Assembly (NCBI RefSeq): GCF_038039535.1
Contig: NZ_JBBPHP010000015.1
Location: 62,001-126,000 of the forward strand
Length of the DNA: 64,000 nt
Direction: 5' to 3'
DNA from: Catalinimonas sp038039535
GTDB lineage: Bacteria; Bacteroidota; Bacteroidia; Cytophagales; Cyclobacteriaceae
Shown here: piece by piece, positions 1 to 8,424 of the stretch
Numbering within the stretch: position 1 is the first letter of the stretch
Layout of the letters: the number at the start of each line of letters is the position of its first letter
Position numbers and translations under genes: made by a program
Notes under the pieces: model-generated
Database searches by the model: none
What the model saw: the letters and a program-made list of their open reading frames with translations, nothing else
What the model was told of the DNA's origin: nothing

Positions 1-750
1 CCCAACTACGTCTTTAACAAAGAATGCCGTTTCACTCATCATGGGTCCCCAGCCAGCTTCATACCAACCTACTGATCCATCATCAAAAGTAACCTGAAGC
101 TGTCCGTAGTTATACATTCCCTCTTGTATCTCGTCTGTCAAGCGAGCTCCAATAGCACTTACGCGTACAGGCTTAGCTTCTGTCATCAGGCACATCACAT
201 CTACATAATGTACGCCACAATCCACAATAGGAGACATAGACTTCATGAGGTTTTTGTGCGTTTCCCAAGTAGTACCGCTACTCTGCTGATTCAGATTCAT
301 ACGCATTACCAGGGGTTTACCTAAAGTTTTGGCAATCTCAATAAACTTTTTCCATGCAGGATGTACTCTCACAATATATCCTATCAGCAATTTTTTATTG
401 TACTCCTTAGCAGCATTTGCAATTTGCTCACACTTTTCTACTGTCTCAGCCAATGGTTTTTCTACGAATACATGCGCGCCAGCTTTAAAGCTTTTCAATA
501 CATATTCATAGTGAGTATCAGGATAAGTATTGATAGATACTGCATCAGGTTTTGTGGATTCCAGGGCTGTATCTATATTATCAAAAAGTGCTATATCTCC
601 ACCCAACTCTTCTGCAAGTTTTTCCCGACTGGCTGCTCCACGGCTTACCAGTCCAACAATATTAAATTCAGGCATTTTGTGATAGGCTTTTGCATGAGAT
701 GCGCCCATATTTCCACATCCTACAACTAATACATTGATAGGGGTGCTCAT
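1..750 (-). CDS. Gfo/Idh/MocA family NAD(P)-dependent oxidoreductase, C-terminus cut by window edge
   Basis: The frame is open from the ATG at 748-750 to the window edge, giving 250 residues without a stop. The N-terminus has a Rossmann nucleotide-binding stretch with GCGNMG near residue 11. VEKPLAE near residue 95 is the family's EKP motif, whose Lys takes part in catalysis and cofactor binding. These enzymes oxidise or reduce hydroxyl groups on sugars, inositols or related polyols with NAD(P). The visible part covers the Rossmann domain and about half of the C-terminal substrate domain. The specific substrate cannot be told. No signal peptide is present, so it is cytoplasmic. Confidence 0.9.
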   Translation of the reverse strand, partial: MSTPINVLVVGCGNMGASHAKAYHKMPEFNIVGLVSRGAASREKLAEELGGDIALFDNIDTALESTKPDAVSINTYPDTHYEYVLKSFKAGAHVFVEKPLAETVEKCEQIANAAKEYNKKLLIGYIVRVHPAWKKFIEIAKTLGKPLVMRMNLNQQSSGTTWETHKNLMKSMSPIVDCGVHYVDVMCLMTEAKPVRVSAIGARLTDEIQEGMYNYGQLQVTFDDGSVGWYEAGWGPMMSETAFFVKDVVG

Positions 751-871
751 AATAAAAAAGGTTTTGTAGTGTTAAAAATCTGTTGTGAATTGTAATATTA
801 ATAATTTTTCCTGCTCAAGCATTGGTTATGCAGGCATTTAAATGTGAGCAGACATTCTTTTTTAAAATAAT

Positions 872-1339
872 TCAGGGACAATTCTCAAGACGTCGCGTGT
901 CAGTAATTACCAGTATTTTCCATCCTTCCTCATCTTTGTATAACTGAAATGCATTCACCCCGCAATGGCTGAAGTTTTTTCCCAGGTAAAATTCGTAGGG
1001 AGTCCATGCCGAAGCCAGACGGTCATCAATTTTGATTTCATAAGAGGTGATTCTCTCATCCCATATTTCTTCGTGTGGGCTAGCTACAGCCGCCATAAAT
1101 CTATCCAGCGAAACTTCCTGTAAGCTCACCTCGTCCGCTTTCTCTATGACAGTCAGTAGCTGGGCATTGGGTGCAAATAAATCCTCTAGCAGCAAGGTGT
1201 CACCTTCTCTCATGCCTTCAAAAAGTTGCTCAATGGTACTTATCACCTCTTTTTCTTCTGTGCTTTGTGCTATTAAGGGCAGAGAGCATAACTGAACGAG
1301 TAAAAACAGAATTATGCAAAATATATTTTTCTTGTACAT
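872..1339 (-). CDS. Secreted NTF2-like (lumazine-binding-like) protein
   Basis: 155 residues starting at the ATG at 1339. An in-frame ATG at 1381 would add 14 residues ahead of a good signal peptide (MYKKN, hydrophobic core, LIAQS), so the shorter start is preferred. The mature part has a helix with GMREGD, the strand region ending SHCGVNAFQLYK, and GWKILVITDTRRLENCP at the C-terminus. This matches the NTF2/SnoaL cone fold of the family often called putative lumazine-binding in Bacteroidota. Such proteins are small-ligand binders or enzymes; the ligand is unknown. It is divergent from the LOG-family gene at 1388, and the starts lie only 48 bp apart, so they probably share a control region. 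Confidence 0.7.
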   Translation of the reverse strand: MYKKNIFCIILFLLVQLCSLPLIAQSTEEKEVISTIEQLFEGMREGDTLLLEDLFAPNAQLLTVIEKADEVSLQEVSLDRFMAAVASPHEEIWDERITSYEIKIDDRLASAWTPYEFYLGKNFSHCGVNAFQLYKDEEGWKILVITDTRRLENCP

Positions 1340-1387
1340 AAGATAAGTTGTAGCTTCGCAGTGAAAAGAATTTAGAAACACTAATTA

Positions 1388-1969
1388 ATGAAAAGTATTG
1401 CAGTTTTTTGTGCTTCCCGGATAGGAAATAAGCAGATTTATCATGAAACAGCGGTGGAGGTAGGCCGAATGCTGGCTCAGAAAAATATCAAAATCATCTA
1501 CGGAGGGGGTAAAGTAGGTCTGATGGGGGCTTTAGCAGATGCTGCACTAGAAGCAGGAGGGGAGGTCGTTGGCGTGATTCCCTATTTTTTAGATGAAAAA
1601 GAAGTAGGACATAAAGGTTTGACTCAATTGATCAAAGTTGAATCCATGCATGAGCGTAAAATGAAAATGTCAGAACTTTCAGAAGGTGTCATTACCCTTT
1701 CCGGAGGATTTGGTACGCTGGAGGAACTTACTGAGATGCTGACCTGGTCACAATTAGGATTACATCAGAAGCCCATAGGTATTCTAAACACAGAAGGATA
1801 CTATGATTTCATGGAAAAACTATTTGATCAGATGCTGGATGAAGGATTTCTGGCAGAAGAAACAAGAAAAATCGCTATTTTTGACAGCAATCCAGCGCAT
1901 TTATTCAATAAAATGTGCAGCTTTGTACCAGAACATTTATCACAATGGCTAGATAGGGATAAAACATAA
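1388..1969 (+). CDS. LOG-family protein (TIGR00730 Rossmann fold), nucleoside 5'-monophosphate phosphoribohydrolase-like
   Basis: 193 residues, typical for the family. YGGGKVGLMG (residues 38-47) is the nucleotide-binding stretch, ESMHERK (85-91) supplies the conserved Arg/Lys, and SGGFGTLEEL (105-114) corresponds to the PGGxGTxxE active-site motif. LOG proteins release the base from cytokinin riboside or other nucleoside 5'-monophosphates; many bacterial members have no proven physiological substrate. The first Pro of the motif is Ser here, while the Gly-Gly, Thr and Glu remain, so activity is probably kept (inference). It is cytoplasmic and forms a single-gene unit followed by two hairpins. 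Confidence 0.85.
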   Translation: MKSIAVFCASRIGNKQIYHETAVEVGRMLAQKNIKIIYGGGKVGLMGALADAALEAGGEVVGVIPYFLDEKEVGHKGLTQLIKVESMHERKMKMSELSEGVITLSGGFGTLEELTEMLTWSQLGLHQKPIGILNTEGYYDFMEKLFDQMLDEGFLAEETRKIAIFDSNPAHLFNKMCSFVPEHLSQWLDRDKT

Positions 1970-1971
1970 AA

Positions 1972-2001
1972 AAAGCTCAAGAACACTTGCTCCTGAGCTT
2001 T
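1972..2001 (+). other. Stem-loop in the 3' region of the LOG-family gene
   Basis: AAAGCTCA at 1972-1979 pairs with TGAGCTTT at 1994-2001 around a 14-nt loop, just after the stop codon. No T-run follows, so it is a weak terminator on its own and may protect the mRNA end or work with the stronger hairpin at 2059. Confidence 0.4.
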
Positions 2002-2058
2002 CTGCTAAACTAACCAAACCAAACTATGCTATGTATAAATTTGTTCAAGCTTATTTAT

Positions 2059-2100
2059 AATTGAAGGGGTAGTCTTTACTATTCCTTCAATTAATTTTTT
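2059..2100 (+). terminator. Rho-independent terminator
   Basis: Arms at 2059-2073 and 2078-2092 can pair over 15 positions (AATTGAAGG with CCTTCAATT, continued by GGTAGT with ACTATT through two G-U pairs) around a CTTT loop. The stem is followed by AATTTTTTT. It ends the transcript from the LOG-family gene. Confidence 0.7.
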
Positions 2101-2543
2101 TCTATTTCTTAATTAGATAACACCTTTTCTTCTATAGAACGTTTCAAAACTTTTTAATTTTATTTAAAATCACTTGATTTTTTCAAGTAATTTTTGTTGA
2201 AGCGTCTAATCAAATATGTAACGCACTCAAAAAATAAATAGTGCCTTATCCGAAAAAAAATTTAAAGCTTAATATATTGACATTCAGAATCTTATGAGTG
2301 TTAATTATCAGCGTTCGTAGAACGATTTTCTCTCCTAAATAATTGTAAAGTGTTTAAAAATATGATTCTGGATAATCATCAATAAAGCTGACAGGTAAAA
2401 ATTTGAGCTGATAAATCAGTTATCAATATTGTCATTAAAAATAATTTGCACTTAGCACTTTATTTTATTGAAAAAGGTTACATTAGAATATTATTTGTGA
2501 TTGAATAACTCTGAGACACACAATTTAATTAACAGATACAATT
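2101..2543. other. AT-rich intergenic stretch before tatA
   Basis: No supportable reading frame or RNA gene is seen. It must hold the tatA promoter, but no clear TTG/TAnnTTTG pair could be picked out. Confidence 0.5.
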
Positions 2544-2747
2544 ATGTTAGCAACGTTATTATTCATCGGTGGATTGGGAGGATGGGAAATCATGGTCATT
2601 CTCCTTGTTGTTCTCGTATTTTTCGGTGCCAATAAAATTCCTGAAATCGCAAGAGGAATGGGTAGAGGTATTCGTGAATTTAAGGATGCAACCAAAGAAA
2701 TTAAGAATGAGGTTGAAAATGGTATTAAGCTAGACGAGAAGAAATGA
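2544..2747 (+). CDS. tatA: Sec-independent protein translocase subunit TatA/TatE
   Basis: 67 residues, a normal length. One short N-terminal membrane helix (about residues 10-25) is followed by FFGANKIPEIARGMGRGIREFK, which contains the FG hinge, the conserved Pro and the amphipathic helix of TatA. A charged tail follows. TatA oligomers form the pore that lets folded twin-arginine substrates cross the inner membrane with TatC. Here it stands alone with its own terminator; tatC is not in the window. Possible Tat clients nearby are the GMC subunit 3 (RRTSLKY) and the FAD oxidoreductase at 45371 (RRNFLG). Confidence 0.93.
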   Translation: MLATLLFIGGLGGWEIMVILLVVLVFFGANKIPEIARGMGRGIREFKDATKEIKNEVENGIKLDEKK

Positions 2748-2777
2748 AAAAACTATCTTGCTTGCTTTTCAAGATTT

Positions 2778-2803
2778 AAAGCTGCCATAGGCAGCTTTTT
2801 TTT
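2778..2803 (+). terminator. Rho-independent terminator of tatA
   Basis: AAAGCTGCC (2778-2786), a 3-nt ATA loop and GGCAGCTTT (2790-2798) form a perfect stem that runs straight into a T-run. Confidence 0.9.
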
Positions 2804-3064
2804 GTATAAGCTAAAATTATTGATTTTTAAATTTTTCTGGCTACGTCCATATTTTTCCTTTAGATAAACGGTAATTTGTATCTCCCTATCATACCTGAAG
2901 AAAGATTAACTATCTGCTGAGTTACGGTGATTTGTAGAACAAGCTCTACACTGCTCCCCAAATATGTCATTTATTTGCGTTCAATAATGCTCATTACCGG
3001 TCTGTTCAGCCTTTGCATTGATTTTGGACATCAAAAATAGGCAAAATCACAAAATTCAAAGATC
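2804..3064. other. Intergenic region before the M48 protease
   Basis: About 260 bp of AT-rich DNA. No gene or clear repeat is seen; the protease promoter should lie here. Confidence 0.4.
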
Positions 3065-4513
3065 ATGAAAATGCAAAGGATACTCTTCACTGGTATAATA
3101 GTAATCATGCTATTGATTTTAGAGAGTTGTGCAACCAATCCAGTTACAGGTAAAAAAGAGTTGATGCTATTGTCTAAAAGTCAAGAAATTGCGATGGGTA
3201 AGCAATCTGATCCTGAAATCGTCAATTTTTTTGGCTTATATGATGACCCAGAAATGCAAAAGTTTATTCAGGAGCGTGGAGAAGAAATGGTGAAAGTATC
3301 TCATCGGGATGAATTGGATTATGAATTTAAAATTGTTGATTCACCGGTTATCAATGCATTTGCGGTGCCAGGAGGGTATGTGTATTTTACACGAGGCATC
3401 ATGGCTCATTTTAATAATGAAGCGGAGTTTGCAGGTGTACTTGGCCACGAAATAGGACACATCACTGCCCGACATTCGGCCAAACAATACAGTAATTCTA
3501 TGATTGCTCAGGTAGGATTAGCTGCGGGCATGGTGATATCGCCCGAATTTGCCCAGTTTGCAGATATCGCGCAGCAGGGTATAGGCTTACTTTTTCTTCA
3601 ATTCAGTCGTAATCATGAAAGGCAGTCGGATAAATTGGGTGTAGAATACTCCTCCAAAATTGGTTACGATGCAAATAAAATGGCAGGTTTCTTTCAGACA
3701 TTAGACAATCTAAGGCAGACAAGTGGAGGGGAAGCCACTCCTACATTTTTATCTACTCACCCTGACCCACAGGATAGAGAACAAAGAGTAATAAAACTTG
3801 CAGAAAAATGGAAAGAAAAACTTCCCGAATCTGATTTTAAGGTAGAGAGAAATGATTACCTGAAAATGATTGATGGTATGGTCTATGGAGAAGATCCGAA
3901 ACAGGGTTTTGTACAAAGGGGCTCATTTTTTCATCCGGTTCTAAAGTTCAGGTTTCCTATACCCCAACAATGGACCATACAAAATACGCCTCAACAACTT
4001 CAAATGGCTGAAAAAGATGGCAATGCTTTGATGATTCTAAGGTTAGCCCAGGGTAGTGCATTAGATGAAGCCGGAAGGGCAGTATTAGAACAAAATCAAC
4101 TTGAACTAATTGAGTCCAAGGAGCTTAATGTCAATGGATTACCTGCAATCGCTATGCTTGCAGATCAAAAGCAGCAAGTAGGTAAAATCAGAACTTTAAC
4201 ATATCTGATCAAGTATGATGGAAATATATATAATCTCATGGGAATCAGTAGAGCTGAAAGTTTTAACAGATACAGCGACATATTCCTAAAAAGCATGAGA
4301 AACTTTAGTGAACTAAAAGATCCTGAGATGTTAAATGTTGAAGCAGAAAGGATCATTATTCGTGAAGCACCTGAAAATGGAACTTTGTCCAGTGTTTTGA
4401 AGGCATTAGATGTAGATCAAAGCAGGTTAGGCGAACTGGCTATGCTGAATGGTATGAATCTAGATGATAGGGTAGAGCAAGGGACCTTAATCAAAACAAT
4501 TGGTATGGAGTAG
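3065..4513 (+). CDS. M48-family zinc metalloprotease lipoprotein (BepA/YfgC-like)
   Basis: 482 residues. The N-terminus is a lipoprotein signal with lipobox LESC (Cys22), so it is probably anchored in the envelope. HEIGH at 128-132 gives the two zinc His and the catalytic Glu; NHERQSDKLG further on supplies the third ligand Glu. This is the M48 peptidase domain, roughly residues 40-260. The C-terminal half (about 280-482) lacks the TPRs of E. coli BepA and ends in a LysM-like segment. The family degrades or assists misassembled outer-membrane proteins. It converges on the transglutaminase gene with only 13 bp between stop codons. Confidence 0.88.
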   Translation: MKMQRILFTGIIVIMLLILESCATNPVTGKKELMLLSKSQEIAMGKQSDPEIVNFFGLYDDPEMQKFIQERGEEMVKVSHRDELDYEFKIVDSPVINAFAVPGGYVYFTRGIMAHFNNEAEFAGVLGHEIGHITARHSAKQYSNSMIAQVGLAAGMVISPEFAQFADIAQQGIGLLFLQFSRNHERQSDKLGVEYSSKIGYDANKMAGFFQTLDNLRQTSGGEATPTFLSTHPDPQDREQRVIKLAEKWKEKLPESDFKVERNDYLKMIDGMVYGEDPKQGFVQRGSFFHPVLKFRFPIPQQWTIQNTPQQLQMAEKDGNALMILRLAQGSALDEAGRAVLEQNQLELIESKELNVNGLPAIAMLADQKQQVGKIRTLTYLIKYDGNIYNLMGISRAESFNRYSDIFLKSMRNFSELKDPEMLNVEAERIIIREAPENGTLSSVLKALDVDQSRLGELAMLNGMNLDDRVEQGTLIKTIGME

Positions 4514-4526
4514 AAACAATGTAGAG

Positions 4527-5378
4527 TTATTGATCTACCACGCTGACAGAATATTCAGTGTAATTTATTGTACCTGGTTTGATAAAGCCGTTGATTGCAC
4601 GACAATCTTCATAATCCTGACCGTCAGCAATTTTGATATAATGATGGTCAGCGAAAAGGTTGTTAGTAGGATCAAAACCTACCCATCCGTACTTGGGAAA
4701 AAGTACTTCTACCCAGGCATGCATCTGAGCTGAGCCTAGTATATCCTGTCCCTGATGCAGATAACCAGAAACATAACGGCAGGGAATATGCTGACTCCTT
4801 AATATTCCTAACATAAAGTGTGCATAATCCTGACAAACACCTTTCTGGGATACTAATGTTTCTCTGGCATTGGTAAAGGTGGTAGAACTATTAGGCGTAT
4901 ATCTTAAGTAGTTATGAATACTTTGGTTGAGGTGATTGATATACTCCAAAAGCGCTTGATTTTGCTTTTTTAGCATATATTCGGGAAGCTCAATTACAGA
5001 AATATCAGTCAGGTATGATTGGTTGAGAAAAGGATAGGCATCAACCTGAAATGATTCAGAATCAAGTATCTGCTGTTCTTCTTCCAGTGCCAGCATATCA
5101 AATTGGGTAGGAAAAACAGTATCTTTTTCTTTCTGCAGCAAACATTCATAACGAAAGTTGAATTTTCTGAATGGCTTCGCTAACCTCAGGCAAAGTTTGT
5201 AATAGCCAAACACATTTTGAGCATAAAAGCGAGTTCCTTCAACAGAATGAGTAATTTTATCTTTGACGATACTTTGTCCACTTGTCTCGTCAGGAGCAAC
5301 CAGAAACTCAAAAAATGCTTCTAAAACTTCTTCTTCGTAGCGATTAGAACTTTCATAAGTAATTTGATATAGAATCAT
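4527..5378 (-). CDS. Transglutaminase-like cysteine peptidase-fold protein
   Basis: 283 residues. An N-terminal beta domain (about 1-90, bacterial transglutaminase-like N) precedes the transglutaminase core. The catalytic triad is visible: Cys182 in KGVCQDYAH, His220 in AQMHAWVEV and Asp236 in GFDPTNN. It has no signal peptide. It is the last gene of a three-gene operon; its ATG at 5378 lies directly next to the alpha-E stop codon, so the two are probably translationally coupled. Proteins of this type are recurrent partners of circularly permuted ATP-grasp enzymes and alpha-E proteins in systems predicted to make or cut isopeptide-like bonds. The substrate is unknown. Confidence 0.9.
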   Translation of the reverse strand: MILYQITYESSNRYEEEVLEAFFEFLVAPDETSGQSIVKDKITHSVEGTRFYAQNVFGYYKLCLRLAKPFRKFNFRYECLLQKEKDTVFPTQFDMLALEEEQQILDSESFQVDAYPFLNQSYLTDISVIELPEYMLKKQNQALLEYINHLNQSIHNYLRYTPNSSTTFTNARETLVSQKGVCQDYAHFMLGILRSQHIPCRYVSGYLHQGQDILGSAQMHAWVEVLFPKYGWVGFDPTNNLFADHHYIKIADGQDYEDCRAINGFIKPGTINYTEYSVSVVDQ

Positions 5379-6329
5379 CTAGTATTGCAGATATTGTTTC
5401 TCTAAAGTATTCCCGATTTGGATTAACTGATTCTCAAGCTGGAATAGAAATTCTGCACCATCATCTACAATATCATCTACGGTAAGATAATCCATATAGG
5501 CAATAAGCTTGCCTGTCAGAAACTCTGCTGTATCGGGAGTAACTGCCTGATGATCACCTATGATGGTTAGGTTCTGCTGCAATTCCTTGAGATTAAAAAG
5601 CACAGACTTTGGAAACTTCTTGTTCAGGATCAAAAACTCAACTCCTCTTTCCCGATTAGGCGATTCATGATAATAATGACGGCTCATATCAAAACCTCCT
5701 GCACTGCGGAGCAATGATGCCCAATGATATCCAACAACAGCAGGGCTTAAGTCCTCAGAATCCAGTTTATTGATATCCTCTAGTTTGGTTATCAGGATTT
5801 TACATATTTGCAGCGTTCTCTCCAGGTTGATACCAGCCCTTATCAATGACCATGACTGGTTTCTGAGCAAAGTATTGTCAGCAACCCCTTTGATAATGTT
5901 CACATGATTGAGAATGTGCTTGCAGTAGTCATAAGGTCCTTTCCTCTGAAATGTTTCAACTGTGTACTTTGCCGAAGAATGATAAAAACGGTTAATGGTT
6001 TCCCATACCTCAGTGGATAAATTGTCTCTCAATCCTCGGGAATTTTCTCTCACCAGGGAGAGATAATTCTTCATAGAAAAGTGGTATTCATCATCTATTG
6101 TGAGGAAAAGGATCACCTTATCGTCTTCAATCTGTGGGTATCTCTCGTAGTATGCGTCTGTAGCTCTGGCCATACTTAGCATAGACTCTAGCGCCATTTG
6201 TTTGTTCAGTGCACGCGGGGCATCCGCCGATGAGAGATACTGTGCGTTTAAGTATCTGGACAAATGTTCTAATCTTTCAATATATCTTCCTGTCCAGAAT
6301 AGGCTATTGGCTGTTCTTGATAACATCAT
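5379..6329 (-). CDS. Alpha-E domain protein (DUF403)
   Basis: 316 residues from the ATG at 6329. An in-frame ATG at 6368 would overlap the ATP-grasp gene by 35 bp, whereas the start at 6329 has AGGAT about 10 nt upstream and begins with the family signature MMLSRTANSLFWTGRYIER. The protein is all-helical, as expected for alpha-E, with no membrane segment. Its biochemical role is not established; it is found almost always with circularly permuted ATP-grasp and transglutaminase genes. The gene starts 4 bp after the ATP-grasp stop and touches the transglutaminase gene. Confidence 0.9.
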   Translation of the reverse strand: MMLSRTANSLFWTGRYIERLEHLSRYLNAQYLSSADAPRALNKQMALESMLSMARATDAYYERYPQIEDDKVILFLTIDDEYHFSMKNYLSLVRENSRGLRDNLSTEVWETINRFYHSSAKYTVETFQRKGPYDYCKHILNHVNIIKGVADNTLLRNQSWSLIRAGINLERTLQICKILITKLEDINKLDSEDLSPAVVGYHWASLLRSAGGFDMSRHYYHESPNRERGVEFLILNKKFPKSVLFNLKELQQNLTIIGDHQAVTPDTAEFLTGKLIAYMDYLTVDDIVDDGAEFLFQLENQLIQIGNTLEKQYLQY

Positions 6330-6333
6330 AATA

Positions 6334-7806
6334 TTAATCCTGATAAACCCAGGTGTCTTTAGATCCACCTCCCTGAGATGAGTTTACAATCAAATTTCCT
6401 TTTCGCAAAGCAACACGAGTAAGTCCACCTTTACATACATGCTCAATATCGTTACCTGTAAGTGAAAAAGTTCTGAGGTCTATATGTCTGGGCTCAAACA
6501 AATTGCTGTCTTCTATATAAGTTGAATGTACTGACAAAGACATAATAGGCTGAGCGATGTACTTTCTACGTTGTGTCTTTATCACTTCCTTAAATCTTGA
6601 AATCTCGTCTTTGCTTGCTTTATTACCTATGAATATACCGTACCCTCCTGATTCGTCTACCGGCTTTACCACCAGGTTCTGTATATTATCAAGTACATAC
6701 GCGAGGTCTTCATCTTTCTCGCAGCGGTAGGTATGAACATTACTGAGGATCGGATCTTCGTCCAAATAATATTTGATAATATCAGGCACATAAGTATACA
6801 CTGCTTTGTCATCCGCTACACCAGTTCCTATGGCATTTGCTAAGCTCACATTACCTTCTCGGTACGCTGAAATTAGCCCGGGAACCCCTAATAAAGAATC
6901 TTTACGAAAAGCCATAGGATCAAGAAAATCGTCATCCACACGGCGGTAAATGACATCTACTTTCTTTGGTCCGTATATGGTTTTCATATAGACAAAATTA
7001 TTCTCCACAAAAAGGTCACGACCTTCTACCAGTTGTACGCCCATTTGTAAAGCCAGAAATGAGTGCTCGTAATAAGCAGAATTGTACATGCCGGGAGTGA
7101 GCAGAACACAAACCGGATCGTCTACTCCGTGAGGAGCAACACTCGTCAATACTTCAGATAAGACTTCAGGATAATCAACCACAGGTTGCACATCACTTTT
7201 GAAGAACAGGTTTGGGAGCGTTTTCTTGGTGGCAATGCGGTTAGACAACACATAGCTTACTCCTGAAGGGCACCTTAGGTTATCTTCTAAAACATAATAA
7301 TTACCATCCGAATGTTTGATAAGATCGGTACCGGATACATGTACATACACATCCTTATTAGGGTAAAAGTCATGAACATGTTTACAATAGTGTTTGGATG
7401 AAAATATAAGTTCTTTAGGCACTACCTTGTCTTTCAGAATTTTTTTGTCATTGTACAAATCCTGTAGAAAAAAGTTTAAAGCCCTGTTTCTTTGAATAAT
7501 GCCCTTTTCTATGGTTTCCCATTCTTTATTAGGTATTACTCTTGGAAATAAATCAAATGGAAAAATACGTTCAACTCCTTGTTCTTTATCAGAATAAACA
7601 TTAAAAGTGATCCCCTGATCAAAGGAAGAGCTTTTAGCGTATTCATTTAGATCTTTAAAGTCTTTAAGACTAATTTGTGAGAGATATTCATGTACCTTCT
7701 GGTAGTGTGCTCTTACTTTTTTGTCCCCATCGTAGACTTCGTCTAATAGCTGAGGATCAAAAGGGTATTTTTTAAGGAGATCACCCAGGCTGTTTTCTTG
7801 CTCCAT
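6334..7806 (-). CDS. Circularly permuted type 2 ATP-grasp protein (DUF404/DUF407)
   Basis: 490 residues, normal for the family. Recognisable segments are NRALNFFLQDLYN near residue 107, YVLEDNLRCPSGVSYV near 172, the DVIYRRVDDDFLDP strand near 285, and VVKPVDESGGYGIFIG near 385 that supplies the ATP-grasp Lys and Gly-rich loop. C-terminal RHIDLRTF and NLIVNSSQGGGSKDTWV are typical. ATP-grasp enzymes activate a carboxylate as acyl-phosphate and join it to an amine or thiol. This is the first gene of the operon with alpha-E and transglutaminase, which together are predicted to form and process an amide-linked peptide. Confidence 0.92.
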   Translation of the reverse strand: MEQENSLGDLLKKYPFDPQLLDEVYDGDKKVRAHYQKVHEYLSQISLKDFKDLNEYAKSSSFDQGITFNVYSDKEQGVERIFPFDLFPRVIPNKEWETIEKGIIQRNRALNFFLQDLYNDKKILKDKVVPKELIFSSKHYCKHVHDFYPNKDVYVHVSGTDLIKHSDGNYYVLEDNLRCPSGVSYVLSNRIATKKTLPNLFFKSDVQPVVDYPEVLSEVLTSVAPHGVDDPVCVLLTPGMYNSAYYEHSFLALQMGVQLVEGRDLFVENNFVYMKTIYGPKKVDVIYRRVDDDFLDPMAFRKDSLLGVPGLISAYREGNVSLANAIGTGVADDKAVYTYVPDIIKYYLDEDPILSNVHTYRCEKDEDLAYVLDNIQNLVVKPVDESGGYGIFIGNKASKDEISRFKEVIKTQRRKYIAQPIMSLSVHSTYIEDSNLFEPRHIDLRTFSLTGNDIEHVCKGGLTRVALRKGNLIVNSSQGGGSKDTWVYQD

Positions 7807-8079
7807 AGTATAAATATCGGTTGTGCAGTAAATTTAAAAATAGGAAAAAATAACAAAATACAACGATATTGATCGGAAAGCTTGAAAAATATTGTCATCG
7901 TAGCAAACAACAATATAAAAGAATACAAAAAATTGATTTTGTGATGTATAATAATGCTGCTATTCTTTGAAAATGAGCTGAAGTTAACAGTACTTCAAAA
8001 ATACGCATTGCAAATACTGTGGAAAGAAAGGATGCGCTTGTATTTTGTAACAAAACGAATAGTGAAGCCTTACTAATAA
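7807..8079. other. Intergenic region between divergent genes
   Basis: AT-rich; it holds the promoter of the ATP-grasp operon on the minus strand. No gene is supportable. Confidence 0.4.
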
Positions 8080-8109
8080 TTGACAAACAATTCAAATCCC
8101 CTATGTTTG
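8080..8109 (+). promoter_or_regulatory. Bacteroidota-type promoter of the 8117 gene
   Basis: TTG at 8080-8082 and TATGTTTG at 8102-8109 match the -33 TTG and -7 TAnnTTTG elements with 19 bp between. The start codon follows only 7 bp after the -7 box, so the transcript may be leaderless or nearly so (inference). Confidence 0.6.
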
Positions 8110-8116
8110 TATCCTT

Positions 8117-8380
8117 ATGAACAAAGAACAATTGCAACAACTCAGCGACGAAGAATTAAGATCAACCTTCAGGAAGCATAATGTAAATGGGATTGTGATC
8201 TCACTTGCCCTGCTCGGTATATTTTTACTCCTTTACTTTGTACCTCTGGGCATCAGTCCGGAACTTATGTACTACTTATTTTTAGGTCTGATTATACTTT
8301 CGGCAGGTTTCGGCTTGTGGTATAACATCAGTAAACGCAAATACTTTAAAGAGTTCAGGGAGCGAAATATTCGCTTCTAA
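8117..8380 (+). CDS. Small two-helix membrane protein of unknown function
   Basis: 87 residues. A charged N-terminal helix (NKEQLQQLSDEELRSTFRKHN) precedes two membrane helices at about 27-48 and 51-70, and a basic tail ends the protein. The topology suggests both ends in the cytoplasm. It is not assigned to a named family. A well-formed promoter sits directly upstream, supporting expression. It converges on the permease pair, whose last stop codon lies 45 bp downstream. Confidence 0.7.
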   Translation: MNKEQLQQLSDEELRSTFRKHNVNGIVISLALLGIFLLLYFVPLGISPELMYYLFLGLIILSAGFGLWYNISKRKYFKEFRERNIRF

Positions 8381-8424
8381 GACTATTGTACTTGTTCTTT
8401 TTCTAATACAAAAGAATAGAGAAT

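Noticed and set aside
2804..3064. TAATTTG near 2873 as an M48 promoter
   Set aside because: The spacing inside the box does not match TAnnTTTG, and no -33 element was found.
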